Assembly (NCBI GenBank): GCA_013368375.1
Contig: JAACJP010000042.1
Span: 333,670-397,669 of the forward strand
Source: Tricholomella constricta
Taxonomy: Eukaryota; Basidiomycota; Agaricomycetes; Agaricales; Lyophyllaceae
Length of the DNA stretch: 64,000 bases
Direction of reading: 5' to 3'
The first letter of the stretch is position 1. Each line of letters starts with the position of its first letter. This document shows, piece by piece, positions 32,148 through 40,572 of this stretch. The notes below the pieces were generated by a model. That model had not been told where the DNA came from and did no database searches. It worked only from the letters and a program-made list of their open reading frames with translations. A program made the position numbers and the translations under genes.

Positions 32148-33128
32148 TTAATATTTAAAGGAATTTTGTGTTTGAGGGGGAATTTTGTGTTTGAGGGCAA
32201 ACGCGAGACGTTGGGAAGCCCAGGAACGAGTTATAGCGTTAGGTACTAGGTAATCGAGACGACGCCAATAAAGGAGGAAACATAAAGAGGACCAGCCGCC
32301 GAGTTTCATGATGACTTCGGGAGGGACTCCAGCGGCAAGTAGTTCGATGGTCCCGCCTATTCGGTAGCTATGGCCGAAGACGGGTTCGAGATTATTAGCG
32401 AGGAAAATTTTGGAAGTAGTGGAAAGGAAGTGAGACTTAGTTAGGGAAGTAAAAGAATCGTTGGTACGATAGGCAAAAAGGTGGATGGAAGAAGAGGTGT
32501 GGTTAACGCGAAGATGGTTTTCGATAGCAGCGACGGGGCAGAAAATGTTGTTCGTCGCCGTGAGGATGCATTGGTCGCCTAGTGGCGAAGTCTTGGTCCA
32601 CGGAATATGAAAGGTGATGACTTTCGTGTCGTTGACGAAGGAAATTTTGAAGTTTGAGGAGCGGGAGGTGTGCCGAGAAGCATTGTAGGTTGAAGAGGAA
32701 GGAAGGAGTTCGCCGAGACGGCGACAGCCCCAGAAAGCGACGAGTGCAGCAGCCCAAACTGCAGCGCCGTATGGGGAGTTGAGATCAAGGTTGTTGCGTA
32801 AGCAAAGTAGGTGACGGCCGGAGATGGGATTGCGAGGGGGCCGTTTAAAAGGAACGCCGAGCTTGTCAGCAGAGTGTAAAAGGGAGAGTACCCAAGGGTC
32901 CCGACCATGCCATTCGGCACGATTGAAAATGTGCCACGCGCGAAGTCCGTTGAGCCAATTCCGGATGCATTCGCCGGAACAAGTAGCGGAAGCATCGGCG
33001 ACAAAGGCGGAAAGGAGGATGTCCAAAGCAGGCATGCGGAGGCGCTCGGAGACATGGAGGCGATCACAGAATTGGGTGAATCGTAGGAGTCCTGCTCCGT
33101 AGGACTGACGAGTCGATTCGGTGAGAGA
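32148..33128 (-). CDS. DIRS tyrosine recombinase, C-terminal part (continues from 44105)
   Basis: This is the catalytic part of a 503-codon recombinase gene that starts at ATG 44635 and is split by element F. It begins SLTESTRQSYGAGLLRF and contains the catalytic Arg in AFWGCRRLGELL, the HSYRIGG box (HxxR), GGWSS, and Tyr in FLLYWRRL. The R-H-R-(W)-Y set is therefore complete. The enzyme would integrate a circular DNA copy by recombination, in place of an integrase. Removing F and one TTCAA joins both halves in frame. As placed now, the gene is inactivated by the insertion. Confidence 0.88.
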   Translation of the reverse strand, partial: SLTESTRQSYGAGLLRFTQFCDRLHVSERLRMPALDILLSAFVADASATCSGECIRNWLNGLRAWHIFNRAEWHGRDPWVLSLLHSADKLGVPFKRPPRNPISGRHLLCLRNNLDLNSPYGAAVWAAALVAFWGCRRLGELLPSSSTYNASRHTSRSSNFKISFVNDTKVITFHIPWTKTSPLGDQCILTATNNIFCPVAAIENHLRVNHTSSSIHLFAYRTNDSFTSLTKSHFLSTTSKIFLANNLEPVFGHSYRIGGTIELLAAGVPPEVIMKLGGWSSLCFLLYWRRLDYLVPNAITRSWASQRLAFALKHKIPPQTQNSFKY

Positions 33129-33133
33129 TTCAA

Positions 33134-33354
33134 TGTAAGGACGCACACTATCTTATCTAATCTTGGTTATCTAATCGTATCTTATCGAGACGATTACGCT
33201 ATTGTTTGGCAACACCTTCTGGTGTTGCCTATTTAATTCATTACATTAATTAAGTATAAACAACCTTGTACACCTATACGTAGCAATCGACAGACTTGTC
33301 AAGCTTACGTCTAGTGTGAACAACAAGGTCCCCAAATTCTGTAACCCCGTTACA
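33134..33354 (+). repeat. 5' LTR of element F
   Basis: 221 bp, TGTAAGGACGC...CGTTACA. It contains a 9-bp hairpin GGCAACACC / GGTGTTGCC (33208-33216 with 33221-33229). No difference from the 3' LTR was seen. Confidence 0.95.
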
Positions 33355-33463
33355 TTTTTTTAAGCTACCTTGCTTTCTATTGCTGCGTACCCACGACGTT
33401 ACGCAGACCCACATTCCATTTAGAACACCCATCATCAAAAAGAACCAACGAGACCGAGACCCG

Positions 33464-36400
33464 ATGACAACAACTCCCACATCCGGAAAGAGCCGAACTC
33501 CGGTCCTCGAGGATGCGCTCACAGCGCATCCTCCATCACAACTTCCACTGCAACCAGTGGAAGTTGGATCAGTCGCTGGTGGACAAAGTTCACCAGCGCA
33601 GAATACACTAGGAGTAGAATCGGAGGAACTTTGGCCAATAGCAAGCACCAATGTGCCTGGGAGCTTGGCCGACGAATTGGCCAGGTCACATCGACCTGGC
33701 CCCACGGCGGGAAGCAGATGGCCAGACAGCCGTCTGTCAAATAGAGCGTTCGGGGCGTCCACCCTGAGCATAATCAAGATGGAGTCGGACGAAGACGACT
33801 TGTCCGACCCCGAGGCTAATGAAGAAGAGGCCAGCGAAAGGGAACTGCTTGCGCTTCAAGTGAAGCAATTCTGGGACACCACCGATGTGGTTAGCGAGCA
33901 TCGGCGAAGGCGACTGGAGGAACGAGCGGATAGGCTCGTTCTGCGATCTACCGGAGCACAATCCGTTGGAGAAATGGTCGCACAAGCATATGCCGACCGA
34001 TACTTGGAAGCGCTGTCCGTAGTAGTTACGGAATACAGGAAGAAGTACCCTAAGGGAACTTCGAATTCAGCAGTCAGCTCGATCGCTGGGACGCCTGTAC
34101 CTAAGAAAGCCTCGTTAAACAAAGGGAAAGGTCGTTGGGATGACCTCTTCACTCCTCAAGCAGTGGCTGCCGGATCGAACCAGCCTCTTGATGAGGCTGC
34201 CATGGCAGTATCGGCGCTGCATCAAGCGCGACAGTTAGGAGAATCTGACGACGATTATCGTCGTCGGTCTGCGGCAGCGAAGCGCGAGAGAATGACTCGT
34301 GAAGAGCATCTTGCGCAACCACAGGGATCCAAATGGGCCCCTGTTAGTGAGTCTACGTTAGACCCACCCACGGAACGTAAGTATACAACCACGCAAGCAG
34401 CTGGCGACGAAAGCGCGCCAGCTATTCAAGTACCTATGGATGCGAAGGATGGCCGTGTTCCATTAGCGAAAGATTGGAACAACCGAGTCGCATATCAGCG
34501 TTTGAGAAACGCTGATTTATCACGGAGCAAGTTCACGAATTATGATGATCAAGGAGTCGTCTTCGAAGGACATATGCCCGTAGATGAGATGGCGAGGCAA
34601 TGGGCCTCGCAAACTCAAGGTTCGGATGGTGGACTGGGAAATGGGGCCGTCGGAAAACATAATACGACGGCGACGGCTAACGGCCGTCAAGACATGCGGG
34701 TTCGTATAAGTGAACCCACTTCACACGCTCAGCCTCGATTTCAAAGTCGAGGCTACTCAATGCCTGACCCGATTCGCAGGAGTCAATCAATTGCGGACGG
34801 AATATATGCTGCTGGAGAGCAGCATAAAACTAAGATGCACGAACGGTTGCATCAACTGATACACGAGCGACTGGCTGTACGCCTATCGCTCCCTGATGGT
34901 ATGAAATCTCGCCGTGCGGACGCAAAGTCCGTAGGAACTTATAGTGGAAGCGCCAAGTTTGGCGAATTGGAAGAATGGCTAGCCAGCCTTGTCGTGATGC
35001 TAGCCGTGAGCCAGTTTGGAGGAGCAGAACGCGACCAAGAGCGCGTTCTGATAACATCTGAGTTCCTTGATGGTGAAGCTCGGAAATGGTACAATCGCCA
35101 TGTTATCCATGTGAACCGCGAAAAGCAGTCCTGGACGTTTGAAGACGTCATACTAGGGCTGTACGATCGGTTCGTGCTGCCTTCAACCATGCAGGATGCT
35201 CGTAACGACTTTAACGCCGTTACCTATTCGGCGAGCAAAGGCATACAAGGTCTGTATGACGACCTTGTGGATCATGCTATGAACATGGCAGCAAGAACGG
35301 ATGATTGGACGTTCCTGGAGAAATTTCTCAAAACACTTCCGCGCGATATGCGGAAGGCATTATTCGATGACGGGCTATCACCCGAAATCAATACAGCCCA
35401 AGAGTTCCTAGCGGTGGGCCTAGCACTTCAAGCCACCCAGAAAACGGCTGATTACTTTGAGCGGACCATAACCGCTCAGCGAAGTCAACCGAGCCAAATG
35501 CGGAAACCAGATGGGGGGCGAGTAAACGCTCCACACAATACTTTCAACAGGCCTCGACGGGTGTATGGCGCAGTAAATGAAAAGCCATATGTCAAGCCAG
35601 CGTATCAGGATCAACCTGGACGTGGAGAGCAAAAGCCCCACGTCGAAAAACCAGCGATGAAGACAGGAGATCGTCCGCGTTACGATCAACCTAAAAACCA
35701 CGATCATCACAACCATCCTCCGGGGGAAGTGTGCTTTAATTGTGGAAAACTAGGGCATTTTGCAAAAGATTGCAAACAGCCCAAGAAACAGCGAGCGTTC
35801 CTACGGGCCGCACGTACAGCGGCACCTGACGCGGCAAGTGAGGCGGACGATGAAGACACGTCTCCTGAGGACCCGGATGGACGAGACAATGGACGCCCTG
35901 ATACAGAGGCGGACAATGAAGACGAAGGCGATGAGTTCGTAGACATGGAGGTCTACGAAAATGAATACTATGCTCGGGACGATGAGACCGAGCGTATGTT
36001 TGCAATGACAGAAGTAATTGCGTCAGAAGAACGCAATGATAAACCACCAGTTCGCAAAGTTAAAGTGCGGACGGGGAGGGACAAAATTGCTCGTCCCGTA
36101 GTTCCGATAAAGGACAAGGAGTGCCTTGTCACCTACATTAACGTAGGTGGACATGAGGCTTGGACCCTTTGGGATTCCGGGAGTACAACTACCGGACTTA
36201 CGCCGTCATTCGCTCAAGTGGCCGATATTCGAGTATTTCCGCTGGAGGATCCATTAATCCTCCAGCTCGGGACTAAAGGAAGTAGGGCCACAGTAAACTT
36301 TGGTACGACGGTGGAAGCCGCTCTGCCAGGGTTTAAAGGCAAGGTTTACATGGACCTTGCTAACTTTGATCGATACGACGTGATTATAGGCACGCCGTTT

Positions 36401-36544
36401 ATGCGCGCAAATAACGTCGTGCTGGACTTTAACCGTGACGAAGTGGTCGTCAATGGAGTCGCTATACCAGCGACTAAGGTAAAAATGGAGGATACCGATG
36501 GCCGAGCTAGACGCCATCGGTCATTGGAGAAACGAAGAGAATGA
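33464..36544 (+). CDS. Element F Gag with C-terminal protease
   Basis: The first ATG is at 33464; the frame is open from 33380 without an ATG. It has 1026 codons ending in TGA (36542-36544). A capsid-type segment (EWLASLVVMLAVSQFGGAER, RKWYNRHVIHVNREKQSWTF) lies near residues 500-560, and a canonical zinc knuckle (CFNCGKLGHFAKDC, CX2CX4HX4C) near residue 757. An acidic spacer and an aspartic protease (LWDSGSTTTG near residue 902, then DVIIGTPFM) follow. The stop is followed by CTA, and the same frame stays open into Pol. Gag is therefore the normal product and readthrough would yield Gag-Pol. The N-terminal third is unlike usual gag. Confidence 0.9.
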   Translation: MTTTPTSGKSRTPVLEDALTAHPPSQLPLQPVEVGSVAGGQSSPAQNTLGVESEELWPIASTNVPGSLADELARSHRPGPTAGSRWPDSRLSNRAFGASTLSIIKMESDEDDLSDPEANEEEASERELLALQVKQFWDTTDVVSEHRRRRLEERADRLVLRSTGAQSVGEMVAQAYADRYLEALSVVVTEYRKKYPKGTSNSAVSSIAGTPVPKKASLNKGKGRWDDLFTPQAVAAGSNQPLDEAAMAVSALHQARQLGESDDDYRRRSAAAKRERMTREEHLAQPQGSKWAPVSESTLDPPTERKYTTTQAAGDESAPAIQVPMDAKDGRVPLAKDWNNRVAYQRLRNADLSRSKFTNYDDQGVVFEGHMPVDEMARQWASQTQGSDGGLGNGAVGKHNTTATANGRQDMRVRISEPTSHAQPRFQSRGYSMPDPIRRSQSIADGIYAAGEQHKTKMHERLHQLIHERLAVRLSLPDGMKSRRADAKSVGTYSGSAKFGELEEWLASLVVMLAVSQFGGAERDQERVLITSEFLDGEARKWYNRHVIHVNREKQSWTFEDVILGLYDRFVLPSTMQDARNDFNAVTYSASKGIQGLYDDLVDHAMNMAARTDDWTFLEKFLKTLPRDMRKALFDDGLSPEINTAQEFLAVGLALQATQKTADYFERTITAQRSQPSQMRKPDGGRVNAPHNTFNRPRRVYGAVNEKPYVKPAYQDQPGRGEQKPHVEKPAMKTGDRPRYDQPKNHDHHNHPPGEVCFNCGKLGHFAKDCKQPKKQRAFLRAARTAAPDAASEADDEDTSPEDPDGRDNGRPDTEADNEDEGDEFVDMEVYENEYYARDDETERMFAMTEVIASEERNDKPPVRKVKVRTGRDKIARPVVPIKDKECLVTYINVGGHEAWTLWDSGSTTTGLTPSFAQVADIRVFPLEDPLILQLGTKGSRATVNFGTTVEAALPGFKGKVYMDLANFDRYDVIIGTPFMRANNVVLDFNRDEVVVNGVAIPATKVKMEDTDGRARRHRSLEKRRE

Positions 36545-36550
36545 CTAAAA
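36542..36550 (+). promoter_or_regulatory. Probable UGA-CUA stop-codon readthrough signal between gag and pol
   Basis: gag ends in TGA followed directly by CTA. The frame then runs 118 codons without a stop to the first pol ATG (36899) and on through pol. UGA CUA is a well-known leaky context. Inverted repeats follow about 45 bases downstream (GTAGGC...GCCTAC). Confidence 0.75.
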
Positions 36551-39500
36551 GTAACAGTAGAAGATGACGATGATCCTGATAATGAGGGTAGGCCGATAAA
36601 CAGCCTACCGAAGGATCATCCAGCACTTTTATTATCCGAGGAAGAGTTTCAAGAAACTCTTAAGGAGGGGGATAAGCCACCTCCGAAGAAGAGAAAACTC
36701 CAACGACGACAGCAGAAGGCACAAAACGAGCCTTCGAACGAACGAGCACAGGTTGACGAGCCATGCGAAGAACATCAGCGCGATAATGAAGCGCGTAAGA
36801 CGAGCGGGGCCGACAAGGATACGGAATCAGAGCCGTATACGAATACGAGTAATCGATCATTTTGGGATAGACCAAATCCACATCCACAATATGAGTGGAT
36901 GTTCGACCCACGGATGCCGCAAGAATGGAACGCAGTAATAGCGTCAATGCGGGCTCACGAAGGAAGAAATGTAGGCACGCGAGGACAAGCGTACCGAAAT
37001 CCACGGCCTGAGGAAGTATCGGAGCCAACGGAAATGAATTTTCCGGTGAATATACAACGGGCTAAACGGCCGTTGTATCGGTTACCAGTGAAGGATGAGA
37101 GTGACTTTGCTCTCGTAAAACTACGAGCTAGGTTTGATGTTAAACCTAGCAATAAAGACACAGCGCACATTCGCGCTGCAAGAATGGTGAACGGAAAAGG
37201 TGAGGCACCCAATGGAGGCCTTACCGCGGAAGATTATCCACGACTTCGCCAGCAATGGCATGACGAATTCGAAGATATGGTGGGTGGTACGAAACAACAG
37301 CTACCACCCTGGCGGGAAGTCAATCACGAGATTACTCTCGTCGATGATGAGAAACAGTACCAGTACCACGCGCCGAGGTGCCCAATGTCCCTTCGCGAGG
37401 AATTCTACGCGAAGGTCAATCGGTATACGGATTCTAAATGGTGGGAGCCTCGTTCGGTGAAGCAAGCAGCGCCGCTGCTATGTATCCCGAAAAAAGACGG
37501 CTCCCTGAGAACACCCTTGGACGCACGCCAGCGTAACGATAACACGATCAAGGACGTGACGCCCTTGCCAGACCAGGAAGTTATTCGCGAAGATGTCGCT
37601 AGGGGAAAAATACGGTCCAAAATTGACTTAACGGATGCGTATGAACAAGTACGCATCCTTGAAAAAGATGTACATAAAACCGCCTTCGCAACGATAGCGG
37701 GAACATACATCAGTAACATCATGCAAATCGGGGACTGTAATGCTCCCGCGACATTTCAACGATTAATGACGTCCATCTTTCGGGACGTCATTGGGAAGTT
37801 CATGCATGTATACTTGGACGATATATTCATATTCTCGAACTCTATTGAGGAACATGAAGACCACTTGCGAGTTGTGTTCGAACGATTACGCGAACAATCA
37901 CTCTACCTTAAATGGAAGAAATGCGAATTGTATTCGGATCGCGTTGATTGCCTTGGTCATATTATTGACGACCAAGGAATTCACCCTGACGCCGACAAAC
38001 TGGCACGGATCCGTGACTGGAGGATACCACGGAATTACAACGATATCCAACGATTCGTTGGACTTGTTAACTATCTGGGACAATTTCTCCCAGATATATC
38101 TGCATACACTGGTCCACTAATGGCGATGACCGAGAATGGGTCGCCATTTTATTGGAGACCAATTCATCAGCGATGCTTTGAAATGATAAAGCATATATGC
38201 TGCACAACGCCAATTATTCGGCCGATTCAACCGAAGACAGGCGAACCAATTTGGATTATCTGTGACGCCTCCAAGTCAGGCGTCGGTGCGATGTATGGAC
38301 AAGGACCTACATGGATCCAAGCCCAGCCGGCTGGATTCATGTCCAAAAAATTCACTAATGCACAGCAGAATTATGCTGTGCATGAACTCGAGACCTTAGC
38401 TATTCTCGAAGCGTTACTTAAGTGGGAGGATAAACTTGTGGGCTATAAAATCCACATCATTACCGACCATAAAGCCCTCGAATTCTTTAAGACCCAGGTG
38501 AATTTATCACCTAGGCAGCGTCGATGGATGGAATACATGTCGCGATTTAACTTCGACATAACCTATGTGAAAGGCGAACTGAACAAAGTCGCCGACTGTC
38601 TATCGCGATACTTCGAGAGCGATAACCATCAAGATCGTTACGACGTCCACGACTTCGTAGCTGCTGATGCTAGAATCGATCCTACTGGTGAAGATCTACC
38701 AGTACCACGATACCATGAAATCGTGGAAAAAGTAGTTGAGATTCGAGCGATGAAAGACGTAGAACTACGTCGAAGCAAGCGTCTTCAAGAACGCCAGGAG
38801 GATCGAGATGTCGAGGCTCAGATAATGGAGGCTGCGGCACCAAGCACCGCATCCGGAACATCGTCACACCCTCAGAAAAGCATGAGTCCAACCGAACGGG
38901 AACGTACGGTCGGAGATATTGTCCTCGGGAGGGACACAGTTTCTCCTCCCCCAGACAAAACGGATGAAAAGATCCGTCACGACGTTATCCTTGGATACCC
39001 AAAGGATAAACTTTTTTCAGTTATTCTCGCTAACCCCATGGACTTTCGTACGTTCACCACGAAAGACAATCTCATTTGGACCACGAACGCTATAAATGAT
39101 AGCGTTCTATGTATACCGCGAGAACCCGAGCTCATCACCACAATTATTGAGCAAGCCCATAAAACTATGGGCCATTTCGGTGCCGAACGGACTACTGAAT
39201 ATATCCGACGATGGTATTGGTGGCCATCACTAGCCACGACCGTGCGTACGTTTTGTAAGACGTGCGAGTACTGCCAGCAGATCAAGACGTCGAATCAAAA
39301 ACCGTCAGGGAAACTACACTCCCTGCCAGTACCAACTAAGCCTTGGGATTCTATCGGAATGGACTTTATCGGTCCATTTCCAGAATCAAAGGGATATAAT
39401 TACCTATGGGTAGTAATTTGTCGTATGACGAGTATGGTGCATATGATACCCATACATACGACGACGACAGCAGCCCAATTATCATGGGTATACTTACGGG

Positions 39501-40444
39501 AGATCGTCAGGCTACATGGCCTGCCAAGCTCGATCGTAAGCGATCGAGACTCTAAGTTTACTTCACGCTGGTGGCGCGAACTACATAAGTTATTAGGAGC
39601 TAAGCTCCTAATGTCGACATCTTTCCATCCTCAGACGGATGGACAAACGGAGCGAGCCAATCGTAGTATTGGCCAGATATTTCGTGCCGTTGTGAGGCAT
39701 GACCAAAAGGATTGGGTAGATTGTATACCCATGGCTGAGTTCGCGATAAATGCGAGCGTATCGGCTACTACCAAGTTCGCTCCATTTGAGCTGAACAGTG
39801 GATACATGCCGTCCATGTTGAAAGAGATACGCTCAGACAGCGTAATACCGAAGGGAATTCGAGAGTATGCGGAACGCGCATTGCAGAATATAGCGGAGGC
39901 GCATGACGCTATAATCGAAGCGCGCGTATTTCAAACGCGCGAGGCAAACAGGCGCCGATCCGCTGGTCCAGAAATAAAGGGGGGAGACTTGGTGTATTTA
40001 TCCACCAAGAACTTGAACCTCCCCAAGGGACGCGCCCGTAAATTGTGCCCGAAATTCGTCGGGCCCTACAAAGTGCTGAAGGCCATGCCAGACACGTCGA
40101 ACTACACGTTGGAATTACCTACGGCACTCATGGAGCGCCGGATACATCCAACATTTCATATATCGATGTTGCGCCCATACTACGCAACGAATGATACAAT
40201 GTTCCCTAATAGAACTCATCCGGAGCCCTACGATTTTGGGGCGCCGGATAATCACGAATGGTTTGTAGAAGACATTTTGGGCCATAGATGGACCCAAAAT
40301 AATACTGTGGAATATCAGGTTAGGTGGAGTCTGGGAGACACCACCTGGGAACCGCACACCAATTGTAACAAGTTAGCGGCACTGGATCGCTACTTGGAAC
40401 TACAAGGGGTGAAGAGCGCGTCGAGATTACCGCGACGAACCTAG
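36545..40444 (+). CDS. Element F Pol: RT, RNase H, integrase, chromodomain
   Basis: In frame with gag after the UGA; the first ATG is at 36899. From there 1181 codons encode RT (CIPKKDGSLRTPLDARQRND, YLDDIFIFSNSIEEHEDH at about residue 305), RNase H (WIICDASKSGVGAM), integrase with an HHCC finger (HKTMGHFG...CKTCEYC) and a D,D35E core (MDFIGPF, SDRDSKF, QTERANRSI), a GPY/F module and a chromodomain (FVEDILGHRWT, VEYQVRWSLGDTTWEPH). The chromodomain places it among the chromoviruses. The 118 codons before the ATG are acidic and Lys/Arg-rich. No lesion was found, and this copy could be active. Confidence 0.95.
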   Translation, partial: LKVTVEDDDDPDNEGRPINSLPKDHPALLLSEEEFQETLKEGDKPPPKKRKLQRRQQKAQNEPSNERAQVDEPCEEHQRDNEARKTSGADKDTESEPYTNTSNRSFWDRPNPHPQYEWMFDPRMPQEWNAVIASMRAHEGRNVGTRGQAYRNPRPEEVSEPTEMNFPVNIQRAKRPLYRLPVKDESDFALVKLRARFDVKPSNKDTAHIRAARMVNGKGEAPNGGLTAEDYPRLRQQWHDEFEDMVGGTKQQLPPWREVNHEITLVDDEKQYQYHAPRCPMSLREEFYAKVNRYTDSKWWEPRSVKQAAPLLCIPKKDGSLRTPLDARQRNDNTIKDVTPLPDQEVIREDVARGKIRSKIDLTDAYEQVRILEKDVHKTAFATIAGTYISNIMQIGDCNAPATFQRLMTSIFRDVIGKFMHVYLDDIFIFSNSIEEHEDHLRVVFERLREQSLYLKWKKCELYSDRVDCLGHIIDDQGIHPDADKLARIRDWRIPRNYNDIQRFVGLVNYLGQFLPDISAYTGPLMAMTENGSPFYWRPIHQRCFEMIKHICCTTPIIRPIQPKTGEPIWIICDASKSGVGAMYGQGPTWIQAQPAGFMSKKFTNAQQNYAVHELETLAILEALLKWEDKLVGYKIHIITDHKALEFFKTQVNLSPRQRRWMEYMSRFNFDITYVKGELNKVADCLSRYFESDNHQDRYDVHDFVAADARIDPTGEDLPVPRYHEIVEKVVEIRAMKDVELRRSKRLQERQEDRDVEAQIMEAAAPSTASGTSSHPQKSMSPTERERTVGDIVLGRDTVSPPPDKTDEKIRHDVILGYPKDKLFSVILANPMDFRTFTTKDNLIWTTNAINDSVLCIPREPELITTIIEQAHKTMGHFGAERTTEYIRRWYWWPSLATTVRTFCKTCEYCQQIKTSNQKPSGKLHSLPVPTKPWDSIGMDFIGPFPESKGYNYLWVVICRMTSMVHMIPIHTTTTAAQLSWVYLREIVRLHGLPSSIVSDRDSKFTSRWWRELHKLLGAKLLMSTSFHPQTDGQTERANRSIGQIFRAVVRHDQKDWVDCIPMAEFAINASVSATTKFAPFELNSGYMPSMLKEIRSDSVIPKGIREYAERALQNIAEAHDAIIEARVFQTREANRRRSAGPEIKGGDLVYLSTKNLNLPKGRARKLCPKFVGPYKVLKAMPDTSNYTLELPTALMERRIHPTFHISMLRPYYATNDTMFPNRTHPEPYDFGAPDNHEWFVEDILGHRWTQNNTVEYQVRWSLGDTTWEPHTNCNKLAALDRYLELQGVKSASRLPRRT

Positions 40445-40572
40445 AATGTGGCGCGGTCATGTGACCACGGCGATCAGGAAAATTACATAACCATCAAAAG
40501 TTATGACAGAAGGTTAAATATGTTTGGCGCTAGACGCGCAACCGATTTTCAACCCTCTCAACACAAACCAAC

